This document shows, one piece after another, positions 7,173 through 15,674 of a stretch of DNA of 22,874 nt. Each line of letters opens with the position of its first letter. Within the stretch, counting starts at the first letter, position 1. The DNA lies in assembly GCA_031423155.1 (NCBI GenBank), contig JANPEZ010000162.1, positions 1 to 22,874 of the forward strand, written 5' to 3'. Source of the stretch: JANPEZ01 sp031423155. GTDB taxonomy: Bacteria; Actinomycetota; UBA4738; HRBIN12. Made by a program: the position numbers and the translations under genes. The notes beneath the pieces are model-generated. The model was not told the origin of the DNA, did not search any database, and saw nothing but the letters and a program-made list of their open reading frames with translations.

Positions 7173-8801
7173 ATGAGACGTCGACGCTGGTTGTTCGCAC
7201 TTGTGACGATGGTGATCGTGGGAACCGCTTGCACGAAGAGCGGACCCAAAGGGACCGAGCCGGTGCCAGGCGCAGATGTGACGCTTGTCACTGATACCCC
7301 CGATCCCAGCGGTGACATCGACACCTTCAGCTTCGCGCTGGACTATGAGCCGACCTCGCTCGACTGGGTCTACGCGTACAACTACGCAGAGAACACGGCT
7401 CTGGCCAACGTCTGCGAGAACCTGATGCGCCTCACCCCCGACTATCAGATCGTTCCCTCGTTGGCGGCATCGGCGGATCATCCCGATCCGCTCACGTGGA
7501 TCTACACGATCCGCCAGGGAGTCACGTTCCACGACGGCTCGCCGATGACCGTGGAAGACGTCGTATGGAGCCTGAGCCGCCACATCGACGGGGAGGTCGG
7601 CTCCTACTGGGGCAGTTGGTACGCCAACGTCGACTCCATCGAACAGACCGGGGACTCGGAGGTCACCATCAAGCTCAAGCAGCCGGACGTCGTCTTCCCA
7701 CAGATGATGGCGACGCCGGCCGGCAGCGTCGAGAGCCGCGCGTTCGTTGAGGCGGCTGGAGCTGACTACGGAACTCCCGATGGGGGCGTGAACTGCACCG
7801 GGCCGTTCTCCCTGGCAGAGTGGAACAAAGGCGAGAACCTGGTCCTGGAGCGCTTCGAGGGCTATTGGAACCAAGATCTGCGACCCTTCGCGGCGCGCGT
7901 TGAGATCCCGTTCATCGATAACGAATCGACCCTCGTCAGCGCACTGGCCAGCGGACAGGTCGACGGTACTTTCGAGGTGCCGCCGGCCTCGATCCAGCAG
8001 CTTCAGCAGAGCGACGTCGGAACCCTCTACTTCGGCCCGAGCATGCAGTCCTTCGACGTGATCGTCAGCAGTTTCGAGGGTCCGCTGGGCGATGCTCGCA
8101 TCCGTCGCGCGCTGGCTCTGGCGCTGGACCGCGAAGGCATCGTCTCGGCGGCAGTCGACGGCCAGGCAGAACCGCTGAAGGCGATCGTCTCTCCGGCGTC
8201 GTGGGGCTACGCGAACGAGACCTTCCAGACGGCTTGGGACGCCCTGCCCGACGTGAAGTCTAACCTCGAAGAAGCCAGGGCGCTGATGCAGGAGGCCGGG
8301 GTTCCCACCGAGCCGATCGTTCTGGCCAGCCTGGCCGAGAACGAGCAGCTGTCGATCATCTCCGTGGCTCTGCAGGATTCAGCCAAGGAACTAGGGATGA
8401 CGGTCGAGATCAGGACCCTCCCGGTCGGCAAGTACGCGCCCCTCTTCTTCGACGCCAAGGCGCGTGAGGGTGTCGACATGTTCCTCACCGGTTGGTACAC
8501 CGACATCCCTGAGCCTTTGAACATGTACGGAACGATCTTCAACACGGGAGGTGGTTCCAACTACAACGGGTACTCGAACGCCGAGTACGACAGGCTGATC
8601 ACAGAGGCCCTCGGGACCGAGGATACCGTCGCTCGGGCCGAGCTGATCAACCAGGCCCAGGCGATCTCCGTGGAAGAGATGCCTTGGATCCCGCTGTATG
8701 CCCCCAACGTGCGTCTGTTCCTCGGGGACCGGATCAGCGGTGCGCCTGCCAGCTTCGTCTACCTCTACTATCCATGGGCGGCCGAGATCGGCGCCGCCTG
8801 A
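7173..8801 (+). CDS. ABC transporter solute-binding lipoprotein, family 5 (DppA/OppA-like)
   Basis: A 542-residue extracellular binding protein of the SBP_bac_5 family. The N-terminus MRRRRWLFALVTMVIVGTAC is a lipoprotein signal with the lipidated Cys at residue 20, followed by a flexible linker. Family landmarks are SLAASADHPDPLTWIYTIRQ..TFHDGSPMTVEDVVWS, and later DARIRRALALALDRE and YNGYSNAEYDRLI. It should capture the substrate outside the membrane for DppBCDF. The ATG at 7173 has a G-rich ribosome binding site (7163-7167); an in-frame ATG at 7161 is also possible and lacks one. It is divergent from the operon encoding its permeases and ends 15 bp before the convergent propeller gene. Confidence 0.9.
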   Translation: MRRRRWLFALVTMVIVGTACTKSGPKGTEPVPGADVTLVTDTPDPSGDIDTFSFALDYEPTSLDWVYAYNYAENTALANVCENLMRLTPDYQIVPSLAASADHPDPLTWIYTIRQGVTFHDGSPMTVEDVVWSLSRHIDGEVGSYWGSWYANVDSIEQTGDSEVTIKLKQPDVVFPQMMATPAGSVESRAFVEAAGADYGTPDGGVNCTGPFSLAEWNKGENLVLERFEGYWNQDLRPFAARVEIPFIDNESTLVSALASGQVDGTFEVPPASIQQLQQSDVGTLYFGPSMQSFDVIVSSFEGPLGDARIRRALALALDREGIVSAAVDGQAEPLKAIVSPASWGYANETFQTAWDALPDVKSNLEEARALMQEAGVPTEPIVLASLAENEQLSIISVALQDSAKELGMTVEIRTLPVGKYAPLFFDAKAREGVDMFLTGWYTDIPEPLNMYGTIFNTGGGSNYNGYSNAEYDRLITEALGTEDTVARAELINQAQAISVEEMPWIPLYAPNVRLFLGDRISGAPASFVYLYYPWAAEIGAA

Positions 8802-8816
8802 GCGAGGTCGGCGGGG

Positions 8817-9758
8817 TCAGGCGGTCGCCCAAACGCCGTGCGGCCCCGCCCCGACGCGGATGGTCGAGACGCGCCGGCGGGTGGCCTCGTCGTAGACGAT
8901 GAGCCTTCCGTTCTCGTTGTCCGCCACCACCACGAACCGGCCGTCCGCAGTTATGGCCACATGATGTGGTGCGCCCGGGAACGCCTTCGATGCCAGGACC
9001 CTGCGCGTACTAACCCTCAGCACGAAGAGCCGGTCGCTCCCGTGATCCGTGATCCAGGCCCGCCGGCCGTCGGTTGTGAACGCGAGGTGATGGGCCTCCA
9101 CTCCTAGTGGCACGGTCTCTATCAGCGTTCCTCGCGGCACCGAATAGACATGTACCGCGCCCATCCAGTCCGTCACCCAAAGCGTGCCGTCGGGCGCGAA
9201 GGAGATGTCGTGAGGTTGCTCTCCGGTCGAGACGTATCGGACGGGGGCGCGACGGACGAGGTTAACGACCGCGAGATCGTCGCTCCCATCGAGAGTGACC
9301 CATGCTCGCCTGCCGAGCGGGTCGACCGCCAGGTCGTGCGGCTGGGACTTCAGCAGGATCCTTCTAACGAGCGTTCCGTCGAACCTGACCAACTGGACCC
9401 GCCTCGTACCTTCGTTGGCGACGACGATGCGACGTCCGGCGATCTTGACGTCGTGCGGGCGACCTCCGAGTTCCACGAAAGTAGTGCTCGCCCCTCGGAT
9501 GATGGCGATGCTGTCTGAGCTCCACAGGCTTACCGCCACGGTTCCGTCTGCCGAGACGGTGATGTTGTGCGGTCCACCCGGCGTAGGAACCCGATCGATG
9601 ACCCTGCGCCTTCCGATGTCCACTTGGACCGTCCGGTTCGCTCCCTCAACCGCCACCCATACGCGATCGGCGGGGTGCGCAGTCGCGGGCACGGTAAAGG
9701 CAGGCATCGCGGCGGCCCCCAGGACGAGGGCACCAACGATCACCATCCGAGGCTTCAC
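8817..9758 (-). CDS. Secreted seven-bladed beta-propeller (YVTN/YncE-like) protein
   Basis: A 313-residue protein with a signal peptide (hydrophobic MVIVGALVLGAAAMPAF, cleavage probably near ATA-HPA, about residue 27). The mature part is seven repeats of about 38-42 residues. Each carries a P/A-H-x-(I/V/L) strand: His64, 102, 141, 183, 223, 265 and 307. Five of these motifs are followed by a recognisable DG or G turn. This is the YVTN/YncE-like beta-propeller pattern, with each repeat giving one blade. The function is unknown; relatives bind ligands, metals or DNA, or act in redox protein maturation. The GTG start at 9758 has AGG about 6 nt upstream; an ATG three codons further in is also possible. 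It lies 37 bp downstream of citrate synthase on the same strand. Confidence 0.82.
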   Translation of the reverse strand: MKPRMVIVGALVLGAAAMPAFTVPATAHPADRVWVAVEGANRTVQVDIGRRRVIDRVPTPGGPHNITVSADGTVAVSLWSSDSIAIIRGASTTFVELGGRPHDVKIAGRRIVVANEGTRRVQLVRFDGTLVRRILLKSQPHDLAVDPLGRRAWVTLDGSDDLAVVNLVRRAPVRYVSTGEQPHDISFAPDGTLWVTDWMGAVHVYSVPRGTLIETVPLGVEAHHLAFTTDGRRAWITDHGSDRLFVLRVSTRRVLASKAFPGAPHHVAITADGRFVVVADNENGRLIVYDEATRRRVSTIRVGAGPHGVWATA

Positions 9759-9795
9759 GAGGGACCTGACTTGAGAACCGGCCCAGGAGTTCCCT

Positions 9796-10914
9796 CTAGC
9801 CGCGCTCTTCGATCGGGGTGTAGGTGCGGTCGCGGGGACCGACGTATTCGCTTCCCGGGCGGATGACCTTGTTGTCGGCGTACTGCTCGCGCACGTGCGC
9901 GGTCCAGCCTGCCATTCGGGCCAGGGCGAAGATCGGCGTCATCAGGTCGGTCGGTATCCCCAGCACGTGGTAGACGGAGGCCGCGTAGAAGTCCACGTTC
10001 GCGTGCAGGCCCTTCTGCTGCGCCACCGTATCCTCGATGGCCGCAGAGGTCTCGTACCAATGCAGGTCGCCGGCGCGCTCTCCAACTTCCTTCGAAAGCT
10101 TCTTCAACACGGTCGCGCGGGGATCCATCACGCGGTAGACCGCGTGGCCGAAACCCATGATCTTCTCTTTGCGCTCTAGCCGGCCCCGGACGTAGGCCTC
10201 AGCGGCGGAGGGCGTCTCGACGGCCTCGAGCATCTTCATGGCCTCCTCGTTGGCGCCGCCGTGCAGCGGTCCCTTCAAGGCGGCGATGGCACCGGTCATC
10301 GCGCTGTGCATGTCGGCCAGCGTCGAGGCGATGATCCGAGCGGTGAAGGTCGATGCGTTCATCGTGTGATCGGCGTAGAGCACGAAGGTCGTGTCCAGCG
10401 CCGCCGCGTCGTCCAGGCCTGGCTCGACCCCGAGCAGCATGTAGAGGAAGTTAGCCGCGTGGGGAAGCTTGGTGCTCGGCCTGATGACCTCCTGGCCGGT
10501 GCGCAGGCGGTGGTAGGTGGCGATCAGCGTCGGCATCTTCGCGACCAGCCGCAGGGCCTTACGGTACTGAGCCTCGGGGGACTCGTCCCAGCCGTCGGGG
10601 TCGTAGGCCGAGGCCGCCGAGACACTGGTTCGAAGCATGGACATGGGGGAGGACTGCTGGGCGAGGGTGGGCATCATCGCGGCGAGGAATGGGTTGAGTT
10701 CGCGCTCGTTCACCATGAAATCGGTGATCTCATCGAGCTGGTCCTGGGTCGGGAGCTCGCCGTGATGCAGCAGGTAGACGATCTCCTCGAACGAGGCGTT
10801 GGTCGCGATGTCGCCGATCTCGTAGCCGACGTACCAGAGCCGGCCCGCCTCTCCGTCTATGTCGGAGATGCGGGTCTGAGCCGCGATGATCTCCCTGAGT
10901 CCCTTTTCGACCAC
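9796..10914 (-). CDS. gltA: Citrate synthase
   Basis: A 372-residue citrate synthase, which condenses oxaloacetate and acetyl-CoA as the entry step of the TCA cycle in the cytosol. Landmarks: ADHTMNAS (His183), GPLHGGANE with catalytic His218, GFGHAVYRVMDPRA with His257, and HANVDFYAAS with catalytic Asp308. The short length without an N-terminal beta domain fits the Gram-positive/archaeal dimeric type rather than the NADH-inhibited hexameric GltA. Methylcitrate synthases (PrpC) look similar; the TCA-gene neighbours favour citrate synthase. The GTG start at 10914 has GAGAGG about 6 nt upstream. It is divergent from an isocitrate dehydrogenase-family gene and has a promoter and perfect dyad just upstream. 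Confidence 0.93.
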   Translation of the reverse strand: MVEKGLREIIAAQTRISDIDGEAGRLWYVGYEIGDIATNASFEEIVYLLHHGELPTQDQLDEITDFMVNERELNPFLAAMMPTLAQQSSPMSMLRTSVSAASAYDPDGWDESPEAQYRKALRLVAKMPTLIATYHRLRTGQEVIRPSTKLPHAANFLYMLLGVEPGLDDAAALDTTFVLYADHTMNASTFTARIIASTLADMHSAMTGAIAALKGPLHGGANEEAMKMLEAVETPSAAEAYVRGRLERKEKIMGFGHAVYRVMDPRATVLKKLSKEVGERAGDLHWYETSAAIEDTVAQQKGLHANVDFYAASVYHVLGIPTDLMTPIFALARMAGWTAHVREQYADNKVIRPGSEYVGPRDRTYTPIEERG

Positions 10915-10930
10915 GGCTGCCTCTCGATGG

Positions 10931-10946
10931 TTGAATCGTGATTCAA
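10931..10946. promoter_or_regulatory. gltA: Perfect 16-bp dyad (candidate operator) at citrate synthase promoter
   Basis: TTGAATCGTGATTCAA is a perfect inverted repeat with 7-bp arms and a 2-bp centre. Its edge touches the proposed minus-strand -10 box and it would cover the transcription start and early leader of gltA, the position expected for a repressor. I do not recognise the cognate regulator. Confidence 0.6.
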
Positions 10947-10976
10947 ATATAGCGTGCGGCGGGCCGGGCCTGTGAA
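10946..10976 (-). promoter_or_regulatory. gltA: Putative sigma-70-type promoter of citrate synthase
   Basis: On the minus strand TTCACA (10976-10971) resembles a -35 box and TATATT (10951-10946) is a good -10 box, with a 19-bp spacer. That spacer is slightly long. The start would fall around 10938, inside the 16-bp dyad, leaving a leader of about 25 nt that contains the ribosome binding site. Confidence 0.45.
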
Positions 10977-11071
10977 CCCGGTCGGCCCGTGCCGTTGTTT
11001 GCCAGGATAGACCCCGCGTCGGACACGGAGCCGTTGCGGATGCACGACGAAGAGACGAGGAGCACTGCGGT
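10947..11071. promoter_or_regulatory. Leader/promoter region of the idh1-mdh operon
   Basis: This 125-bp stretch between the gltA promoter and the TTG start of the plus-strand dehydrogenase should hold the idh1-mdh promoter. A GC-rich inverted repeat is visible (GGGCCG at 10961-10966, CGGCCC at 10983-10988). A GAGGAG ribosome binding site lies at 11057-11062. I see no convincing -35/-10 pair for the plus strand. Confidence 0.35.
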
Positions 11072-12151
11072 TTGGCCTATCGAGTCACGCTCGTGCCGGG
11101 CGACGGCATCGGTCCGGAGGTGGTCGGGGCCGCTCGCCTGGCCATCGAGGCGACCGGTGTCGCGATCGACTGGGATCTTCGCGACCTGGGGATCTCGGCT
11201 CTGGCCCGCGAAGGGAGCGCGCTCCCCGAGGCGACCCTCGAGTCGATCAGGACGAACGGGGTCTGTCTGAAGGGGCCGGTCTCCACGCCCGCCGAGAGCG
11301 GCCTGCGGAACGTGAACGTCGCACTGCGGCAGTCGCTCGATCTGTTCGCGTGCCTTCGACCCTGCCACCTGTATCCGGGCATCCCCAGCGTCTACGACGA
11401 AGTCGACCTGGTCGTCGTCCGGGAGAACACCGAGGACATGTACACGGGGGTCGAGTTCGAGCAAGGAGCAGTCGCCACCAAGGAGCTCATCTCGTTCATC
11501 GGCGAGCGTACCGGCCGCCTGATCCGAGAGGACAGCGGCATCTCGATCAAGACCATCAGCGAGGAGGGAAGCGCCCGGATCACGCGCTTCGCCTTCGAGT
11601 ACGCGAAGGCGAACTCTCGCTCGAAGGTCACCGCGAGCCACAAGGCCAACATCATGAAGTTCTCAGACGGGCTCTTCCTCGAGGTCGCGAGAAGGGTTGC
11701 GGCCCAAGAATTCCCGGGTGTGCCTTTCGAGGACCGGATAATCGACGCGCTGTGCATGCAGCTGATCCAGTCGCCGGAGCGCTTCGACGTGCTGGTCATG
11801 CCGAACCTGTACGGAGACATCGTTTCCTCGCTCGTCGCGGGGGAGATCGGCGGCCTGGGGGTCGCGCCGGGCGGGCATCTCGGCGAGAGCGTGGCGGTAT
11901 TCGAGGCTACCCACGGAACCGCGCCGCGGCATACGGGCACCGGACGGGCGAACCCGATGGGGGTCATGCTCTCGGGGGCGATGATGCTCCGCCACTTGGG
12001 TGAGGGCGAAGCGGGGGACCGGCTCGAGGATGCGGTCGCCGCCGTCGTCGCCGAGGGGCTACACACCACGGCCGACATCCGCCCGGCGAAGAACGACCCG
12101 GCGGCGGCCACGACGGGAGCCTTCACCGAGGCCGTCATCGCCCGCCTGTAG
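11072..12151 (+). CDS. Isocitrate dehydrogenase-family protein, divergent paralogue (idh1)
   Basis: A 359-residue beta-decarboxylating dehydrogenase of the isocitrate/isopropylmalate family. VTLVPGDGIGPEV, the substrate loop LRNVNVALRQ, RENTEDMYTGVEFE (Tyr124), SHKANIMKFSDG (Lys191), PNLYGDIVSS and THGTAPRHTG are present. The NVALRQ loop marks isocitrate rather than isopropylmalate specificity. Three positions are unusual. The E. coli Ser113 equivalent is Asn80. The metal ligand Asp311 equivalent is Ser253 (GDIVSSL instead of GDILSDL). The cofactor site reads Arg286-His287 where NAD enzymes have Asp-Ile. It may be an NADP-leaning enzyme or a regulatory partner of the second IDH. The TTG start at 11072 is favoured by GAGGAG 9 nt upstream. 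It is followed by mdh after 39 bp, so the two are probably one operon. Confidence 0.85.
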   Translation: MAYRVTLVPGDGIGPEVVGAARLAIEATGVAIDWDLRDLGISALAREGSALPEATLESIRTNGVCLKGPVSTPAESGLRNVNVALRQSLDLFACLRPCHLYPGIPSVYDEVDLVVVRENTEDMYTGVEFEQGAVATKELISFIGERTGRLIREDSGISIKTISEEGSARITRFAFEYAKANSRSKVTASHKANIMKFSDGLFLEVARRVAAQEFPGVPFEDRIIDALCMQLIQSPERFDVLVMPNLYGDIVSSLVAGEIGGLGVAPGGHLGESVAVFEATHGTAPRHTGTGRANPMGVMLSGAMMLRHLGEGEAGDRLEDAVAAVVAEGLHTTADIRPAKNDPAAATTGAFTEAVIARL

Positions 12152-12190
12152 CATGGTGCGCGTCCCCCGGAAGAGGAGTCATAAACCGTC

Positions 12191-13114
12191 ATGAAGGTCA
12201 CCGTCGTTGGAAGCGGGTTCGTAGGTCAGACAACAGCGATGCGCGTCGTTCAGAAGGGCCTGGCCGAGGTCGTACTGATCGACATCGTCGAGGGCCTGCC
12301 ACAAGGCTTGGCGCTGGATATCAAGGAGTCGGCGCCGGTCGAAAGGTTCGAACCGAACATCACCGGTACCAACGACTACGCCGATACCGCCGGCTCGGAC
12401 GTGATCGTCGTAACCGCGGGTTTCCCACGTCAGCCGGGGATGAGCCGGATGGACCTACTGGCCAAGAACGCCGGCATCATGCGCAGCGTGGTCGAACAGG
12501 CGGCCCCGCTCTCACCGGAGGCCATCGTCATCGTGGTGACCAATCCGCTTGACGAGATGACGTTCCTCGCGGCCGAAGTCTCTGGCTTCCCGAAGGAGCG
12601 TGTGATGGGCATGGCCGGCGTGCTCGACTCGGCCCGCCTCCGGTATTTCATCGCCGAGGAGCTGGGCGTCTCGCCGTTGGTGGTCGAGGCGATGACGCTA
12701 GGCTCGCACGGGGACGCCATGATCGCCCTTCCTCGTCATGCGACCGTCGACGGCAAGTCGCTACCCGAGCTCGTCGACGAACCGACCCTGGAGCGGCTCT
12801 TCCAGAGGACCCGCGACGGAGGGGCCGAGATCGTCGCTCTGCTGAAGAAGGGGTCGGCCTACTACGCCCCTTCGGCGAGCGTCACCCAGATGATCGAGGC
12901 GATCGCGACCGAGTCGGACATGACCATCCCCGTCTGCGCGTGGACCACAGGCCAGTACGGCATCCACGACACCTACGTGGGTGTTCCCGCGAAACTCGGG
13001 AAGAGTGGCGTTCGCCAGATCGTGGAACTGGATCTCAACGAGGACGAACTCGGTCAGCTCAGGTCCGCAGCTGAAGGCATCCGCGCCAAGTGTGCGGATC
13101 TGGCCAAGCTCTGA
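12191..13114 (+). CDS. mdh: Malate dehydrogenase (LDH-like type)
   Basis: A 307-residue NAD-dependent malate dehydrogenase, converting malate to oxaloacetate. The Rossmann motif GSGFVG is at residues 7-12, and Asp31 at the end of the second strand indicates NAD. The substrate loop GFPRQPGMSR supplies Arg80, which marks malate rather than lactate specificity, and Arg86. Asn118 (VTNPLD), Asp146/Arg149 (LDSARLR) and catalytic His173 (GSHGDAM) complete the active site. AGGAG at 12174-12178 lies 12 nt before the ATG. It is the second gene of the idh1-mdh operon and supplies oxaloacetate to the citrate synthase encoded nearby. Its stop is only 4 bp from the convergent sulfatase stop. Confidence 0.95.
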   Translation: MKVTVVGSGFVGQTTAMRVVQKGLAEVVLIDIVEGLPQGLALDIKESAPVERFEPNITGTNDYADTAGSDVIVVTAGFPRQPGMSRMDLLAKNAGIMRSVVEQAAPLSPEAIVIVVTNPLDEMTFLAAEVSGFPKERVMGMAGVLDSARLRYFIAEELGVSPLVVEAMTLGSHGDAMIALPRHATVDGKSLPELVDEPTLERLFQRTRDGGAEIVALLKKGSAYYAPSASVTQMIEAIATESDMTIPVCAWTTGQYGIHDTYVGVPAKLGKSGVRQIVELDLNEDELGQLRSAAEGIRAKCADLAKL

Positions 13115-13118
13115 GTCA

Positions 13119-15674
13119 CTAGAGGAATCGACCCCAAGCCGCCAGCGTGGCTTTCACCGTCGTCGTCGCGGACTTGGAGTTGTTCGCTGTGTTCGGGTCC
13201 GGTGCCGAGCTGGAGGCGCTAACGGGGTTCACGAGTGCCCCCGTGGCGGTCGGTGTGAGGACCAAGGTGACCGTGATCGAGGCCCCCGAAGCCAGGTTTC
13301 CCAGCGAGCAGGTGAGGATCCCGGAAGCCAGCGAGCACCTGGTTCCCGGTTTGGCGGATACGAACGTGGCCCCGGCCGGCAGGGTGTCGATCACCCTGAC
13401 CCCCGATGCGTTCGCGGGCCCGTTGTTCGTGGCTACGATGCTGTAGGTGATGTTGCCCGAGCCCAGGACGATCGGGTCGGGGCTATCGGTGATCGCGACC
13501 GACATGTCCGCGTTCGGGTCGGTCACCGTTGTGCTCGTAGTTGCGGTCAGATCGGCGGAGTCGGGGTCGGTCGAAGTCGCGCTGACGCCGACCGTGTTGG
13601 ACAGCGGGCCTATCACGCTGGCGACAACCGTGATGGTGACCGTCGAAGTGCTGCCGGCCGGGATGCTCCCGAGCGAGCAGGTAACCGCCCCGGCTGAGAA
13701 GCCGCACTTGGATCCGGGCTTGACGGAGCTGAAGGTCGTTCCGGATGGGATGGTGTCCGTCAGGGTGGTGCCGGTCGAGGCGTCGGGTCCGCTGTTCGTC
13801 ACCTTGGCCGTGTAGGTCAACTTACCGCCGGCCGGCACCGGGTCCGGCGAGTCGGTCAGGGTCACGCTGAGGTCGGCGTTCTTGACTACGAGTATGGCCG
13901 TGGTCGTCTCGGTGTCGGTCGCATCCGAAGCGGTGGGATCTGGCGCCGGTCCGGATGCGGTCGCGGTGTTGGTGATGGTTCCGGGCGAGGTGGCAGTCAT
14001 GGTCACCGTCACGGTCGCCTTCTTTCCACCGGCTATGGTTCCGAGGGCACATGACACGGTGAGGTCGCAACTTCCCTGGCTGGGAACGGCCGAGACGATA
14101 GTCGCGCCCGCCGGCACCGGGTCGGAGAAGGCGGTCGAGTACGCCGTTCCGAGGCCGTTGTTGGAAACGGTCGCCGTGTAGGTGACTTTCGAGCCGACGT
14201 TGACCGGATCGGGGTTGTCGGACATCGTCACCGACAGATCAACGCCCTTCAGCTCCGCCAGTTGCTCGGCAAGTTGTGCCCGAACCCCGGCATAGACCGG
14301 GTTCGAGGCCTGGTTCTGCAACTCGAACGGATCGGGCGGCCCCAGCTGTCCCGTGATGTCGTAGAGCTCGTACTCGCTTGGCGTGGCGTTCGCTGGCTCG
14401 GATATCTCCACGTACGCGTAGTCGGTCGTTCGAACGCCCCAGAAGGTCGGAACGGTATCGGATCCGTCGCCCGAGTTGTGGATCAACACGCCCGTGCGCC
14501 ATGCGGATACGGGACCGCCGGACAGGATCGGGACCAGGCTCATCCCGTCCTGCGAGATGGTTGGGGTCGCGACCCCAAGCTCCGCGAGGGTCGGGGCGAC
14601 GTCCACGTTGGAGACCAAGCGGGTGTCAACGCCCGCAGCGGCGCCGGGGTATCGGACGAAGAACGGCGAGCGCAGGCAGGTGTCGTACTCGCATCGCTTC
14701 CCGGCCCACCTGTGTTCGAGGAACTGACTGCCGTTGTCGGTCATGAAGACGATGATCGTGTTCTCCAGGACACCCTTGCTCTCCAGAGACTGGCGCAGGT
14801 CGAGCATCGCGTCGTCGACGGACAGCAGCGTTCTGTAGAGCTCGAGTTCGTCGGCGTCGCTTTGGGCGATGGTGGTGGCATCGGCTTGGGGAAGAGCCTG
14901 AACCCAAGCGGGTTTGTCCGAGACGTCCGCCTCGTTGAAGTTCGGGGCATGATAGGGCGTGACGCCCGGGAAGGCGCCGACGTACTGCGCCTCGGCCTGC
15001 CAGGGGCCGTGTGACGCCGCTAGGGAAAGTTCCAGGAAGAAGGGGGTACCGGGCGGCGTCGAACCGATGAAGTCGGTTCCCAGTCCGGTCAGGACCTTGG
15101 TCGAGTAGTCGTTCTGGCTGAACTTGTACGTGACCCGCGCTCCCGGTGCGGCGCCGTCTTTGATGTAGAGCTTGTAGTTGTAGTAGCCGAGGTTCCCCAG
15201 ACCCGTGTGCACCGCCCAGTAGTCCCAACCCGGCGGTACGTAGTCGCCGCGACCGAAGGGATAGTCGTTCAGGTACTTCCCGATCAGGCCCGTCCGGTAG
15301 CCGGACGAGTCGAGCCAGGTGGCGATCGTGGATGATTCGTCGAGTTGGTGTCCCATCACGTTGGTCTCGACGCCGGTTTTGTGCGAGTACTGGCCCGTGA
15401 GGATCGTGGCTCGCGATGGACAGCAGAGCGGGTTGTTGAAGAAGAAGTTGGGGAACTGAACCCAGTGATCGCCGGGGTCGGCGAGCCAGCTCTCCAGGTT
15501 CGGCATCACTGTGGGGGCTCCGGCCCGCAGGGCGTCGAAGGTTTGGTCGTCCGTCAGGACCAGGACGATGTTCGGCTTGGTCAAAGCCTCCGCCGGCGTG
15601 GCCGAAGGCGACACGGAAGCAACGGCCGACGCTGCGAGGGTAAGGATCGTCGCGACTAGAGCCTTCGCCCTCAT
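13119..15674 (-). CDS. Secreted type I sulfatase with three C-terminal DUF11 repeats
   Basis: An 851-residue exported protein. A signal peptide (residues 1 to about 30) precedes a sulfatase domain (about 33-475). That domain has NIVLVLTDDQ (metal ligands Asp42, Asp43), LCCPSRATILTGQYSHKTG with the CxPSR motif (Cys84 becomes formylglycine; Arg88, His98), IGKYLN (Lys133), SHGPW (His222) and MTDNGSQ (Asp313, Asn314). It should hydrolyse a sulfate ester outside the cell. Three DUF11 repeats follow (about 478-595, 600-718, 722-845). Each starts DLSV/DMSV..DxPDPV, has a Cys pair, and resembles an extracellular Ig-like adhesion or spacer module. No LPXTG, C-terminal membrane segment or other anchor is visible; it ends WGRFL. 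The ATG at 15674 overlaps the upstream gene's stop as ATGA. A formylglycine-generating enzyme is not in the window. Confidence 0.88.
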   Translation of the reverse strand: MRAKALVATILTLAASAVASVSPSATPAEALTKPNIVLVLTDDQTFDALRAGAPTVMPNLESWLADPGDHWVQFPNFFFNNPLCCPSRATILTGQYSHKTGVETNVMGHQLDESSTIATWLDSSGYRTGLIGKYLNDYPFGRGDYVPPGWDYWAVHTGLGNLGYYNYKLYIKDGAAPGARVTYKFSQNDYSTKVLTGLGTDFIGSTPPGTPFFLELSLAASHGPWQAEAQYVGAFPGVTPYHAPNFNEADVSDKPAWVQALPQADATTIAQSDADELELYRTLLSVDDAMLDLRQSLESKGVLENTIIVFMTDNGSQFLEHRWAGKRCEYDTCLRSPFFVRYPGAAAGVDTRLVSNVDVAPTLAELGVATPTISQDGMSLVPILSGGPVSAWRTGVLIHNSGDGSDTVPTFWGVRTTDYAYVEISEPANATPSEYELYDITGQLGPPDPFELQNQASNPVYAGVRAQLAEQLAELKGVDLSVTMSDNPDPVNVGSKVTYTATVSNNGLGTAYSTAFSDPVPAGATIVSAVPSQGSCDLTVSCALGTIAGGKKATVTVTMTATSPGTITNTATASGPAPDPTASDATDTETTTAILVVKNADLSVTLTDSPDPVPAGGKLTYTAKVTNSGPDASTGTTLTDTIPSGTTFSSVKPGSKCGFSAGAVTCSLGSIPAGSTSTVTITVVASVIGPLSNTVGVSATSTDPDSADLTATTSTTVTDPNADMSVAITDSPDPIVLGSGNITYSIVATNNGPANASGVRVIDTLPAGATFVSAKPGTRCSLASGILTCSLGNLASGASITVTLVLTPTATGALVNPVSASSSAPDPNTANNSKSATTTVKATLAAWGRFL

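Noticed and set aside
6885..7874. Minus-strand open frame across tetR and the binding-protein gene
   Set aside because: It lies antisense to a clear SBP_bac_5 gene and crosses the divergent promoter region; no family resemblance.
13147..14181. Direct DNA repeats in the 3' part of the sulfatase gene
   Set aside because: They reflect three homologous DUF11 protein modules, diverged at the DNA level; not a CRISPR or separate repeat element.
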